DNA of 64,000 nt from JBIOHP01 sp044449065 (GTDB lineage: Bacteria; Bacteroidota; Ignavibacteria; UBA10030; SZUA-254): contig JBIOHP010000018.1 in the NCBI GenBank assembly GCA_044449065.1, positions 1 to 64,000 of the forward strand. Reading direction: 5' to 3'. Below, in pieces: positions 16,671-25,652 of the stretch. Both the position numbers and the translations under genes were made by a program. Numbering within the stretch: position 1 is the stretch's first letter; each line of letters begins with the position of its first letter. The notes beneath the pieces were generated by a model, which saw only the letters and a program-made list of their open reading frames with translations, was not told where the DNA came from and ran no database searches.

Positions 16671-19600
16671 TTACCGGATCAACAGCATTTTTTTCATCAA
16701 ACTGAAGTTGGCGCCTTCGAGTTTACAGAAATAGATGCCGCTGGGGAGGTTCGTTGCATCGAATCCTACGGTATAACTCCCGGCGCGTTTTGTTTCGTCT
16801 ATCAACGTGCTAACTTTTTGTCCGGCGATATTATAGATCGCAATGCGAATATGGTTTTCTTCTTTGACGTCGAACGCTATCCTCGTCGATGGATTGAACG
16901 GGTTCGGGTAATTTTGATATAACACGAACGAGGTTGGTGTTGTTGCTGTCGCGATCCGGTCATTATGTAATGCGAGATTTAGAACCTTTGTTCCGGATAG
17001 AGTCGCGCTCCCTGATCCGTTTAGCGTGCTAAAATTTATACCATCATTCAGAAGAGAATAATTTCTATCGGTTTGCCGCATCTGCCATGTCAGCGTTACC
17101 GGCATTGTAACGCCGTGAATTTCAATCGGATAATTTGAATGGTTCAGATCGATAAATTCAACATTCCGTTGTGAAGCAAAGCGCACATCGAAGCAGGCCT
17201 CCGGTGGAACGGGGGGGAGTTCAAACCTCGATTTATCCATTCCTATCAATTGATCGGTAAAATAGATTGTTTGGTTTTTACCGAGGTTATCGGTAATCGT
17301 AATAGAATTATAATTGGAATAATCTATGGCAGCGACCATAGATTGTTGGTTCTGAATCGCCGTAGATGAGAGAATTATCGATCCGCTGAATTTAGCTTTC
17401 ACCCAATAACCTTTTTTTGGATAGAGTGTATCGGTAGTGAGATAGCCGTTACTATATCCAAAATAACCCGTAGCGATGATTCCGGACGGTTGTTGAATTA
17501 TCGCGCCTATCGGCACTTGATTGGTGATCGAACCGATCATGTTCCATCCTTGTACAAGAGGAATGGTGTCCGTCAGTACTGTGTCGCCGGTGAAATTGAA
17601 ATTTTGTCTCGCTGGAAATTTCAGCCAATACCCTCTCTTCATACGCAAGGTGTCCCGTTGCACGTATCCGCTATCATATGAAAAAGCGTTCGAGGATGCG
17701 GCGGGAAATAAATTCGTAACAAGAGGTTGAGCGGGATTGATTTGAAGAGAAATTAAATTCCATCCTTTAGCGAGATCGTATGCCCGTTGAATCGTGAAAA
17801 CGCTTGCGGTTAAACTGCGGAGACTGTCGTTGCCGGAATCATGGATACGAATCATGGCTTTTGTTGTCGGAGCGGCTGATACGATCCATCGGTAATAACC
17901 CGGCGCGGCGGTAATGCTGTTGGCGATGGTATTCCACGTCGCGCCGCTATCGAGGGATAATTCAATAGTTATATTAGCGATAAATTTTTGATTCCACCGG
18001 ATGGTATCAATATCTCCGTTTGTCCAAACCTCGCCGCCTGCGGGAGAAACTAGATTGAGTGACGGAGTTTTTGGCAGATTGCGTTCATAGACTCCGTTAC
18101 CCTGTGTCGCAGCACGGAGCGCATAATTTACGTCGCAAATCTTTAAATCGTGGATCATCGCGGTGGGCATACCATCGTTAAAATCCTGCCATGAAGCGCC
18201 TGCATCGGTCGTCCGATAGACGCCGAGATCGGTACCCGCATAAATAATTGACGTATCAATTGGATCCGGCAGAACTGTTTGAGCGGGGAGGTTCGGCAGG
18301 TTCGATGAAATATCGCTCCATGTCTGCCCCAGGTCTCGCGTCTTAAATACGTGAGAAGTATTATATCCGGAAAATGATGCGTACGCCCAAAAAGAATTCC
18401 GGCGGTCAAATTTGATATCGGTGGGGTACCGGTTGGGGAGCGAGCCAGTTACGTTCGTCCATGTCGCGCCTCCATTTGTTGATGAAAATATTTGGAAGAG
18501 CGGTGTATCCCCCGGCGCGCCTGATCCGGTTGCCGCCATGAGCGTATCGGGGCTTGACCATGACACGCCAATGGCTGAAATATTTGTTCCGTTGATCGTC
18601 GAAGTCCCATTCGCTGCGAACCAATTGTTGCCGCCGGTAGTGGTTTTATAAACATTGTTAGCTCCGGCGTATAAGATATTAGGATTTGATTCGGAGATAA
18701 CGAACGGCGCGATAAAATTTGCGAACCCGCTCCCATATTGCAATCCATTGACGGCCGGGAAAAAATATGATCCTCCGGTAGATGATTTTGATATCTGGAG
18801 ATATACGTATTCATCGTACATGACATTATTATTCGTGGGATCGATTGCGCTCCACCCGCCATCGCCGCCATCGATTTTATCCCACTGTGTATTGCCGTTA
18901 TACCGTAAGACGCCGTTATCCTGCAATCCCCCTATTGCAATTGTCGAGTCGGTGGATGAAGTTGCGAAGCCGGGATAAAATTGTGTGGTGATGAATCCGC
19001 CGTTCCTTCCTGCAAAAGTGTTTCCACCATCAGTTGACTGGAAAACGCCCCCGTCATTTCCAAAGTACATGTTAGAGAAATTCTTCGGATCGAACACAAT
19101 CGCATGATGATCTGCATGGGTATAATTACTCGCTCCTTCGGGTCCCCCTGGAGGATAGGATGTATATCCTGCCGTCCATACTGATTTGCGTCCCAGCGTT
19201 TTTCCGCTGTCGTTGGATTGGTAGATGTCAATACCCGTGCAGTAAACGATAGCCGGGTTGGTTGGGTGAACTGCGATTGCGTTGTTGTACCATCCCTGGT
19301 CTTGAGCGTAAGCGCCAACGTAATCGGTGGTGGAGCCAAGTAACCATGTTGCGCCGGCATTGGTCGACCGGTAGAGCCCCCACATTCCGCCCGAATAGCC
19401 ATCGACAACTCCCGCATAGACAAGCGAAGGATTGGTGGGAGAGATTGCGAGAGCGGTTCTCCCAAAATCCGAGGAGGGCAGTCCGTTTGTCAATTTTGTC
19501 CACGTGCCGCCGGCATTGGTCGATTTATACAAGCCCGGATTTGGTGATGAATTGTATGTTCCGCAGGATAGATAGAGCACGGTTGTATCGACGGGGTTAA

Positions 19601-20363
19601 TGACGATATCCATTGCAACGATTTCACTCAGTATCTGCGTCCACGTCGATCCTCTATCGATGCTTTTGTACGTCCCTTCGGTCGTCGCAGCATAAAGCGT
19701 GTTATGGTTTTTAGGATTGATGATGATCTTCTCGACTGCCGTGATCTGCGGGAATGTCCACACGATGGAAGTTGTATCCCATGTGACACCGCCGTCGGTC
19801 GATTTTAGTATTCCCATGCCGTATGAGGAACGTGCGCCGCGTATCCCGATAAGCGCCCGTTTGTAATAACTTATTTCACCGGTGCCGATGTACATATAAT
19901 TATGATCGGTCGTATCGATGGCGATGGCGCTGATTGATAGGGTGGGGAATCCGGTGTTCACATACGTCCAGGCGTTTGCGCCTGCGCCGCCAGTTGTGGA
20001 TTTCCACAAACCGCCGCTTGCCGAACCAGCCCATATCACGTTTGAATTAACGGGATCGATGCCGAGCGAGAGAACCCTTCCGCCGATATTATTTGGACCT
20101 AACGAATGCCAGGGAGCGATGCTCGCCGATGATTTTTTGAACGATTGATCCCTGAGAATCGCTTTTGATTGTGCAACTGCGCGTGAAAAAGCGTCTTGGG
20201 GAATTGCATCATAGGGAAGAGCGCGCTGGGCATACCACCACTGGAACGCTTCGGCGGCTTCACCCGGTTCGGGCTTTTCGTTCCGCGATGGCCTCTGGAG
20301 AGTTATAAATAGCAATCCCGCCATAAAAAAAACGACGGGAATTAACATTCGAAAGAATTTCAT
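16671..20363 (-). CDS. Large secreted Asp-box propeller protein with T9SS sorting domain
   Basis: A 1230-residue protein with an N-terminal hydrophobic signal (MLIPVVFFMAGLLFITL). From about residue 85 to 760 there are about eleven Asp-box-like motifs (ILKSTDGGVTW, YKSTNAGGTW, FQSTDGGNTF, FKTRDLGQTW, YRTTDAGASW), as in sortilin/VPS10-type ten-bladed propellers. An Ig-like domain (SPAGGEVWTNGDIDTIRW) follows. Next is the two-fold WNL...GYWxK module (about residues 880-1010), and the T9SS sorting domain forms the end (YPNPFNPSTRIAFDV, SGIYFCKL, KKMLLIR). Surface-exposed; likely a binding or glycan-active protein, but no catalytic set is recognised. Promoter at 20407-20435. Confidence 0.88.
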   Translation of the reverse strand: MKFFRMLIPVVFFMAGLLFITLQRPSRNEKPEPGEAAEAFQWWYAQRALPYDAIPQDAFSRAVAQSKAILRDQSFKKSSASIAPWHSLGPNNIGGRVLSLGIDPVNSNVIWAGSASGGLWKSTTGGAGANAWTYVNTGFPTLSISAIAIDTTDHNYMYIGTGEISYYKRALIGIRGARSSYGMGILKSTDGGVTWDTTSIVWTFPQITAVEKIIINPKNHNTLYAATTEGTYKSIDRGSTWTQILSEIVAMDIVINPVDTTVLYLSCGTYNSSPNPGLYKSTNAGGTWTKLTNGLPSSDFGRTALAISPTNPSLVYAGVVDGYSGGMWGLYRSTNAGATWLLGSTTDYVGAYAQDQGWYNNAIAVHPTNPAIVYCTGIDIYQSNDSGKTLGRKSVWTAGYTSYPPGGPEGASNYTHADHHAIVFDPKNFSNMYFGNDGGVFQSTDGGNTFAGRNGGFITTQFYPGFATSSTDSTIAIGGLQDNGVLRYNGNTQWDKIDGGDGGWSAIDPTNNNVMYDEYVYLQISKSSTGGSYFFPAVNGLQYGSGFANFIAPFVISESNPNILYAGANNVYKTTTGGNNWFAANGTSTINGTNISAIGVSWSSPDTLMAATGSGAPGDTPLFQIFSSTNGGATWTNVTGSLPNRYPTDIKFDRRNSFWAYASFSGYNTSHVFKTRDLGQTWSDISSNLPNLPAQTVLPDPIDTSIIYAGTDLGVYRTTDAGASWQDFNDGMPTAMIHDLKICDVNYALRAATQGNGVYERNLPKTPSLNLVSPAGGEVWTNGDIDTIRWNQKFIANITIELSLDSGATWNTIANSITAAPGYYRWIVSAAPTTKAMIRIHDSGNDSLRSLTASVFTIQRAYDLAKGWNLISLQINPAQPLVTNLFPAASSNAFSYDSGYVQRDTLRMKRGYWLKFPARQNFNFTGDTVLTDTIPLVQGWNMIGSITNQVPIGAIIQQPSGIIATGYFGYSNGYLTTDTLYPKKGYWVKAKFSGSIILSSTAIQNQQSMVAAIDYSNYNSITITDNLGKNQTIYFTDQLIGMDKSRFELPPVPPEACFDVRFASQRNVEFIDLNHSNYPIEIHGVTMPVTLTWQMRQTDRNYSLLNDGINFSTLNGSGSATLSGTKVLNLALHNDRIATATTPTSFVLYQNYPNPFNPSTRIAFDVKEENHIRIAIYNIAGQKVSTLIDETKRAGSYTVGFDATNLPSGIYFCKLEGANFSLMKKMLLIR

Positions 20364-20406
20364 CCTAAGCGTATTTCCCTATGCTAAAGTTGTCCCTGCT
20401 CTATTT

Positions 20407-20435
20407 AATATATTTGGAATCCCCCTTAAAGTCAA
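20407..20435 (-). promoter_or_regulatory. Sigma70-like promoter of the 1230-residue secreted protein
   Basis: On the minus strand: TTGACT (20430-20435), 17-base spacer, TATATT (20407-20412). It faces away from the clpS promoter, with 9 bases between the two -35 boxes, so the two may influence each other. Confidence 0.72.
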
Positions 20436-20444
20436 TGCCTTTAT

Positions 20445-20473
20445 TTGGAATATTGTGCATTTTTTGATACTAT
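20445..20473 (+). promoter_or_regulatory. Sigma70-like promoter of clpS-alaS
   Basis: TTGGAA (20445-20450), 17-base spacer, TACTAT (20468-20473). The A of the clpS ATG is seven bases after the -10 box, where transcription would normally begin, so the transcript is predicted to be leaderless. Confidence 0.6.
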
Positions 20474-20479
20474 TTAAAC

Positions 20480-20809
20480 ATGTTTGCCGAAAATAATTCA
20501 GAATCATTCGGAATTTATACAGCCCTCGCCTCATTTCCCGGAACGGAAGGCGAGGTTGAAATTGCCGTAGATACCGAAAAACAGGAACCTGCAAAAGTGA
20601 TTCTATTCAATGATGAAGTTCACACGTTTGACGAGGTAATCTCGCAGATCATCAAGGCAACGGGCTGCGATACCACCAGGGCAGAAGCATTGACGTGGGA
20701 AGTTCATAACACCGGCAAAGCGGTAGTGTACGAGGGTGAGATGCCGAAATGCATCCAGGTAAGCGGTGTGCTGGAAGAAATTGAACTAATGACGCAAATC
20801 GAAGTATAA
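20480..20809 (+). CDS. clpS: ClpS, N-degron adaptor for Clp protease
   Basis: A 109-residue protein. The family core is clear: PAKVILFNDEVHTFDEVI, the AEALTWEVHNTGKAVVYEG helix-strand segment and CIQVSGVLEEIEL. ClpS delivers substrates with destabilising N-terminal residues to ClpA/ClpC-type unfoldases in the cytoplasm. Asn and Asp of FNDE and the conserved His of EVH form the recognition pocket in known ClpS proteins. No ribosome site precedes the ATG and the promoter sits directly upstream, which fits a leaderless message. alaS starts one base after its stop. No clpA neighbour is present. Confidence 0.93.
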   Translation: MFAENNSESFGIYTALASFPGTEGEVEIAVDTEKQEPAKVILFNDEVHTFDEVISQIIKATGCDTTRAEALTWEVHNTGKAVVYEGEMPKCIQVSGVLEEIELMTQIEV

Positions 20810-20810
20810 T

Positions 20811-23588
20811 ATGACGTCAACCGAGATACGAAAGCAATTTTTATCATTTTTTGAAGAACGCGGACATAAGATTGTCCCGAGCGCGCCGGTGATTCCCTAC
20901 GCCGATCCAACCCTGCTATTCACGAACGCAGGAATGAATCAGTTTAAGGACGTCTTCCTGGGAACCGGAACACGCGATTACGCGCGCGCCGCCGATTCAC
21001 AAAAATGCATCCGCGTAAGCGGCAAACATAATGATCTGGAAGAGGTGGGCAGGGATACCTACCATCACACTTTTTTTGAGATGCTTGGCAACTGGTCGTT
21101 CGGCGATTACTACAAAAAGGAGGCGATTGAATGGGCGTGGGAGTTGCTGACAAAAGTCTGGGGACTTGAGAAAAAACGGCTCTATGCAACGGTGTACCAT
21201 GATGATGATGAAGCGTATGAGTTATGGAAAACGGTGACCGATATCGAGCATTCCCATGTTCTTCGTTTCGGGAAAAAAGATAATTTCTGGGAGATGGGGG
21301 AAACTGGTCCGTGCGGGCCTTGTTCCGAAATTCACATCGATCTGACTCCCGATTATTCCGGCGGAAAGCTTGTCAACGCCGGCGACGCGCGAGTGATGGA
21401 AATTTGGAATCTCGTTTTCATCCAGTACAACCGCGACACCCAGGGCACATTGACTCCTCTGCCGGCAAAGCATGTCGATACGGGGATGGGTTTCGAGCGG
21501 CTATGCGCGGTCTTGCAAAAAAAGAAATCGAATTATGATACGGATGTGTTTATGCCCCTGATTGATGAGATAGGTAGATTATCTGGTAAACCTTATCAAG
21601 GATGGGTGCAAGGTGATTCTCCGATGCAAGTTGCAATGCGGGTTATTTCTGATCATGTTCGTGCATTAACATTCGCTATTGCCGATGGAGCAATGCCATC
21701 AAATGAAGGAAGAGGATATGTTTTAAGAAGGCTGTTGCGTAGAGCCGCTCGTTTTGCTAGGAACCTCGGAATTCGTGATTCATTTATTTATAAAGTAGTC
21801 CCAGTCCTTGTGCAAACAATGGGTGATGCTTATCCAGAGATAAGAGAAAAACAAAATCTTGTCGAACGCATCATTCAACAAGAGGAAGAATCGTTCAATC
21901 AGACTCTTGATAAAGGAATTGGGTTACATCTTGATGAAGTTAAACGTTGTGTTGATAGACGTGTTAGAATTTTTTCCGGTGATGTTGCTTTCAAATTGCA
22001 TGACACTTATGGGTTTCCCATCGATCTAACAGAACTTATGGCTGCAGAACACGGAATGAAGGTCGATATGCAAAGGTTTGATGAATTAATGAACGAGCAA
22101 AAAACCCGTGCGCGCGAAGCAAGGGGGCACGCTGATGTCGGAGTCTCCGAATCGGTCAAAGTTCAATTATTGTCTTCTGGTGAAACGAAATTTATCGGTT
22201 ATACAAAACTTGAAGCGGACGTTGAAGTCGCTGAAATACTCGGAAACCAATTTATCACTCTGAAAGAAACCCCTTTTTATACTGAATCGGGAGGACAGGT
22301 AAGTGATATTGGAGATATATATAGTGATGGTTTCACCGCCAGGGTGACCAATTCCTATAAACAAAACAACAAGTTCATTCACGAAATTAAGGTCTTCAGC
22401 GGAAATATTGAAAATTTCCATGGAACAAAAGTTCATACAAAAGTTAATGAATCACGCCGCCACAACATCGAGCGAAACCACTCCGCGACTCACCTCGTTC
22501 ATGAAGCATTAAGACAGGTGCTTGGGACACATCTTCACCAGCAGGGGTCACTTGTAGCACCGGATAGATTGAGGTTTGATTTTAACCACTTCGATAAAAT
22601 TTCCAAAGAGGAATTGAAAGCCATCGAGGAAATCGTCAATCAAAAAATTACCGATACGATTGACGTGAATGCCCTCAACGATCCCAATGCATGGCTTACA
22701 ATCGATGAAGCGAAGAAGAAATATCCGAACGTGAAAATGTTCTTCGGCGATAAATATGGTGATAAGGTGCGTATCGTAGAGATTGATCCGGCTTTTTCGG
22801 TTGAGCTCTGCGGCGGCACGCATGTCGGCAACACGCGCGATATCGGTTTATTTAAGATCATCTCTGAGTCAAGCATCGCAAGCGGTATCCGCCGTATTGA
22901 AGCCGTGACCGGCGAGGGTTTGAAAAAATATCTCGATGAGCAATTAGTAAAGATCGGCAACATGGACGACCAGCTCGGGAAACTCTATGAAGAGAAAGAA
23001 GCGCTGGAGAAAGAGCTTGGTAAATTTAAATCCGTCGAACGGACTCCGGTGCCTTCGCCGATACGAGTGTCATTATCGACTGATTCCTTCTCTACAAAAT
23101 CAATAGCCGATATTGAGCATGGTATGGACGAACGTGAACGCGCCATTGACGAAGTGAACAAGTTGACCCATGATCTGAAAAAAGAGATATCTAAATTCCG
23201 CGTCCAGGATGCTTCGTCGAATATCGATGCATTGATGGGAAATAAGATTGAGGTGAACGGCTTTAGCGTGGTTGCCGCGCGTATCGACGTGCGGGATATC
23301 GAGGAGTTGAAAAATATCGGCGATACGCTGCGATCTAAAATAGGATCGGGAATTGGCGTCCTTGCTGCGGTGATCGATGATAAAGTATCTCTCGTCTGCG
23401 TTGTTACCGATGATCTCATTAAAGAGAAAAAATTACAGGCGGGAAAGATTGTCGGCGAATTAGCCAAACGCGTCGGCGGAGGGGGCGGCGGCAAACCTCA
23501 CCTTGCGACCGCCGGCGGTAAGGATGTCGCCAAGTTAGATGACGCCCTGAAAGCTGCGCCGGAAATAATCAAGAATTTCGCCGGATAG
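20811..23588 (+). CDS. alaS: Alanyl-tRNA synthetase
   Basis: A 925-residue enzyme that charges tRNA-Ala. The N-terminal class II catalytic domain is intact (TLLFTNAGMNQFKD, RKHxD-type motif as SGKHNDLEEVG, GPCGPCSEIH, DTGMGFERL). The editing domain has the zinc motif HSATHL...CGGTHVGNT, and the C-terminal DHHA1-like domain ends in GGGGGGKPHLATAGG. It begins one base after clpS, so the two are co-transcribed. Unusual: from about 21541 to 22440 the codons are clearly more AT-rich (aga, tta, gat, att) than in either flank, hinting at a recombinant segment. Length is at the upper end for the family, owing to a coiled-coil-like insert near residues 720-800. Confidence 0.97.
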   Translation: MTSTEIRKQFLSFFEERGHKIVPSAPVIPYADPTLLFTNAGMNQFKDVFLGTGTRDYARAADSQKCIRVSGKHNDLEEVGRDTYHHTFFEMLGNWSFGDYYKKEAIEWAWELLTKVWGLEKKRLYATVYHDDDEAYELWKTVTDIEHSHVLRFGKKDNFWEMGETGPCGPCSEIHIDLTPDYSGGKLVNAGDARVMEIWNLVFIQYNRDTQGTLTPLPAKHVDTGMGFERLCAVLQKKKSNYDTDVFMPLIDEIGRLSGKPYQGWVQGDSPMQVAMRVISDHVRALTFAIADGAMPSNEGRGYVLRRLLRRAARFARNLGIRDSFIYKVVPVLVQTMGDAYPEIREKQNLVERIIQQEEESFNQTLDKGIGLHLDEVKRCVDRRVRIFSGDVAFKLHDTYGFPIDLTELMAAEHGMKVDMQRFDELMNEQKTRAREARGHADVGVSESVKVQLLSSGETKFIGYTKLEADVEVAEILGNQFITLKETPFYTESGGQVSDIGDIYSDGFTARVTNSYKQNNKFIHEIKVFSGNIENFHGTKVHTKVNESRRHNIERNHSATHLVHEALRQVLGTHLHQQGSLVAPDRLRFDFNHFDKISKEELKAIEEIVNQKITDTIDVNALNDPNAWLTIDEAKKKYPNVKMFFGDKYGDKVRIVEIDPAFSVELCGGTHVGNTRDIGLFKIISESSIASGIRRIEAVTGEGLKKYLDEQLVKIGNMDDQLGKLYEEKEALEKELGKFKSVERTPVPSPIRVSLSTDSFSTKSIADIEHGMDERERAIDEVNKLTHDLKKEISKFRVQDASSNIDALMGNKIEVNGFSVVAARIDVRDIEELKNIGDTLRSKIGSGIGVLAAVIDDKVSLVCVVTDDLIKEKKLQAGKIVGELAKRVGGGGGGKPHLATAGGKDVAKLDDALKAAPEIIKNFAG

Positions 23589-23623
23589 AAGAATAGATGA
23601 TTTTCTTGGCGGTTATGGTCCAA

Positions 23624-23742
23624 GAGTGTGTCTGGGAACCGTGTTTTGTAGTAGCCGATCACCGGATCGGCGGCTATTTTGAATCCGATTGGGCATTCGC
23701 GCGGGTCTGGTGACCCGCTACTACGAGTTCTCGGACACACTC
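23624..23742 (-). repeat. Dispersed palindromic repeat family 1, copy B
   Basis: A 119-base copy, reverse-complemented relative to 4232-4355. Ends GAGTGTGTCTGGGAACC and GAGTTCTCGGACACACTC; internal hairpins GCCGATCACCGGATCGGC and GCGGGTC-TGGT-GACCCGC. It starts 35 bases after the alaS stop, so it could end or stabilise the clpS-alaS transcript. Confidence 0.85.
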
Positions 23743-23824
23743 CCAAACCATGACCGGATTTATGCAAATAAAGCAGCGCCGGAAATCATCAAGAGTTTTA
23801 ACGGGTAGCGTCATTGAATTATAA

Positions 23825-23899
23825 GTGGTCAGGAGATCACTACTCCCGACTCCCGCCAAAAAAAAATGGCGGGTAAATCTGTCAGGATCGTGATGACGA
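23825..23899 (-). repeat. Repeat family 3 (CCCGCC hairpin), copy 1
   Basis: Contains CCCGCC-A(n)TT-GGCGGG hairpin sequence flanked by GGTCAGGAGATCAC and GTCAGGATCGTGATGACGA. The reverse complement matches 27421-27517 over its full length, apart from an insertion there. Confidence 0.65.
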
Positions 23900-24021
23900 T
23901 AGTCATGGTGTTTGGTTCCTTAATTTCAATGAATTCTTGTTTGTCCCCCGTACAATCGCGACTATATATTTAATAAATCCATATTTATTGATTAAATTTA
24001 GGTACATAAAGAAACTAAAAA

Positions 24022-24172
24022 CGAGGGAGCCAAACCCACCCTCGAAAGGAGCAAACTTTGAAAGCCCTTTTGAGGTAGCTACGCTCGAACGACCACCCGA
24101 TAAAGGGAGTCAAAAGGGATAACGCATAAAGGGCGGGATGTAATTGTGTACACAACGCCCCGTGGCTCCCTC
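24022..24172. other. Multi-helix inverted-repeat element, possible structured RNA or repeat
   Basis: A closing helix pairs GAGGGAGCCA (24023-24032) with TGGCTCCCTC (24163-24172), perfect over 10 bp. Inside, CCCTTTTGA (24065-24073) pairs with TCAAAAGGG (24110-24118), and GGGCG (24131-24135) with CGCCC (24156-24160) around a TTGTGTACACAA dyad. An alternative hairpin CGAGGG...CCCTCG (24022-24044) followed by a T-run on the minus strand would act as a terminator there. No known RNA family is recognised. Open frames through it look repeat-like. A 34-codon minus-strand frame (24178-24282) lies beside it, but it has no ribosome site. Confidence 0.45.
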
Positions 24173-24305
24173 TTAAATTATTCAGTTTGGGGGTTCTTTG
24201 GTGGCTTAACCCGAATAAGTCTTGTCATTGATTCGAGAAATGGTTCTTTAATCATAACGCGTTTTGTTGGAAATTTTTTCATAAAACTTATTTCTATAAA
24301 ATTAT

Positions 24306-24629
24306 ATGAGTGAACTCGATGATGCCCTATTTACAGATTCAATAAATAGGGGGTATGCCAATATGCCTTATCAATTGGCTCAAAAAGCATTCCATGAAGA
24401 AGCCACGGCATTTCTTAAAGAGCAACGTGCACTCGTTAAAAAACAAGAACGATATGCAAAATTGAACATTGTTTCTGTAATTGTGACCATGATTGCTACG
24501 ATAGTAATAGCGGTTGCTACATGGCTTCAATATAATAGGGATTCTAAAATGGATGAATTCCCAAAAATCCAAGTGCCGCAGTTACAACAAGTACCGTCAC
24601 AACAATTAACTTTACCGAAACGGCCATAA
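24306..24629 (+). CDS. Small single-pass membrane protein, hypothetical
   Basis: A 107-residue open frame. A charged N-terminal helix rich in Glu, Lys and Gln is followed by one hydrophobic membrane segment (about residues 54-74, IVSVIVTMIATIVIAVATWL) and a Gln/Pro-rich tail. No family is recognised and no ribosome site is evident (AAATTATATG). The surrounding DNA is repeat-rich and AT-rich, so it may be an orphan or decaying gene. Membrane topology is the only property that can be supported. Confidence 0.5.
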   Translation: MSELDDALFTDSINRGYANMPYQLAQKAFHEEATAFLKEQRALVKKQERYAKLNIVSVIVTMIATIVIAVATWLQYNRDSKMDEFPKIQVPQLQQVPSQQLTLPKRP

Positions 24630-24864
24630 TAATAAGTATATCAAGAATCCTATTCATTAATTATGCCATTAATTCAGCAAATGTTAAACGAACCTCACAA
24701 TTTATGTGAATGGATTTCTCAAATATATAATTGAGCTCTCGATGCGTTTTTTGCATCGCAGGGGGTTAAGTAAGCGTTTGAAATAGTTATACTGAGTTTT
24801 ACCATGGTTTCATGAACCATTTGCATGACACATCACATTATTAACCACCCCTCGCTCCGCGTCT

Positions 24865-24886
24865 CCCCTCCTGAACTCAGGAGGGG
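24865..24886. repeat. CCCCTCCT-type short palindrome
   Basis: CCCCTCCTGA (24865-24874) is inverted as TCAGGAGGGG (24877-24886). A further GGGAGGGGAGG tract follows at about 24896. The rest of the 24630-25038 gap is AT-rich, with a small hairpin (CGATGC...GCATCG, about 24738-24755) and no gene. Confidence 0.7.
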
Positions 24887-25038
24887 AAGCCCGCAGGGAG
24901 GGGAGGTTGGGAAACTGATGTTGATAGACGAACAAAATTATTTTCCAATGTCGGCATAGATATTTATTTAATTTAACTCCGATATGCAAAAAATTGTTAC
25001 ACAAATTATCTTTATCTTCACATTCAAAATAAACTGAT

Positions 25039-25641
25039 ATGTCACATCTTCCATTAACGCTGGTGTACAGGCAAAAATTTATACAGGATCAACTGAACGA
25101 AAGCGCCGAGACGAAAAAGAAAATGTTCGAATCGTGCGCGGGCGATATCCTGAAAGCAGTCGACGCGATGATTAACGCGTTCAACAAGAAGAAAAAAGTC
25201 CTCATCTGCGGCAACGGCGGCAGCGCGGCGGACGCCCAGCATATCGCAGCGGAGCTTGTCATCCGCATGACGAAACCGAACCGACCCGCCCTTGCAGCGA
25301 TAGCGCTGACAACCGATACCTCGTGCCTGACGGCGGGGGGAAACGATATCGGCTTCGATAATGTCTTTTCGCGGCAGGTGGAAGCGCTCGGCGCCGATGG
25401 CGACGTCCTGATTGCCATTACCACGAGCGGAAAATCGGAAAATATCAACCGTGCTATCAAGCAGGCGAAAGCGAACGGCATGGTGGTCATCGGTTTCCTG
25501 GGAAAAGACGGCGGAACGTCAAAAAATCTTGTTGATATTCCGATCATCATTCCATCGAACGATACGCAGAGAATTCAGGAAGGACACATCACGGTCGCGC
25601 ATATCCTCTGCGGCATCATCGAAAATGAAATGTTCGGGTAA
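25039..25641 (+). CDS. gmhA: Phosphoheptose isomerase (sedoheptulose 7-phosphate isomerase)
   Basis: A 200-residue SIS-fold protein. It turns sedoheptulose 7-phosphate into D-glycero-D-manno-heptose 7-phosphate, the first step of lipopolysaccharide heptose (or S-layer heptose) synthesis. Signatures are CGNGGSAADAQHIAAEL, TTDTS, ITTSGKSENI and QRIQEGHITVAHILC; the Glu and His of the first and last motifs match zinc ligands of known GmhA. The ATG at 25039 opens the frame and no ribosome site is obvious. It is followed after 11 bases by a sugar transferase gene, so this looks like an envelope polysaccharide operon. Other heptose genes are not in the window. Confidence 0.92.
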   Translation: MSHLPLTLVYRQKFIQDQLNESAETKKKMFESCAGDILKAVDAMINAFNKKKKVLICGNGGSAADAQHIAAELVIRMTKPNRPALAAIALTTDTSCLTAGGNDIGFDNVFSRQVEALGADGDVLIAITTSGKSENINRAIKQAKANGMVVIGFLGKDGGTSKNLVDIPIIIPSNDTQRIQEGHITVAHILCGIIENEMFG

Positions 25642-25652
25642 CCCGCGTCCCA

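Noticed and set aside
16649..16671. Read-through fusion of the 1230-residue protein with PabB-PabC
   Set aside because: A TAA separates them in the same frame, and the upstream protein ends in a complete T9SS sorting domain, so two separate proteins are more likely.
23937..24122. Possible 61-residue plus-strand protein
   Set aside because: It runs through the inverted-repeat element at 24022-24172 and its sequence is repeat-like.
24022..24172. tmRNA, SRP RNA, RNase P RNA or 6S RNA
   Set aside because: None of the conserved motifs I know for these RNAs can be read in either strand.
24178..24282. Possible 34-residue minus-strand peptide
   Set aside because: No ribosome site, 23 bases from a divergent start, and no family known; kept only as a remark beside the structured element.
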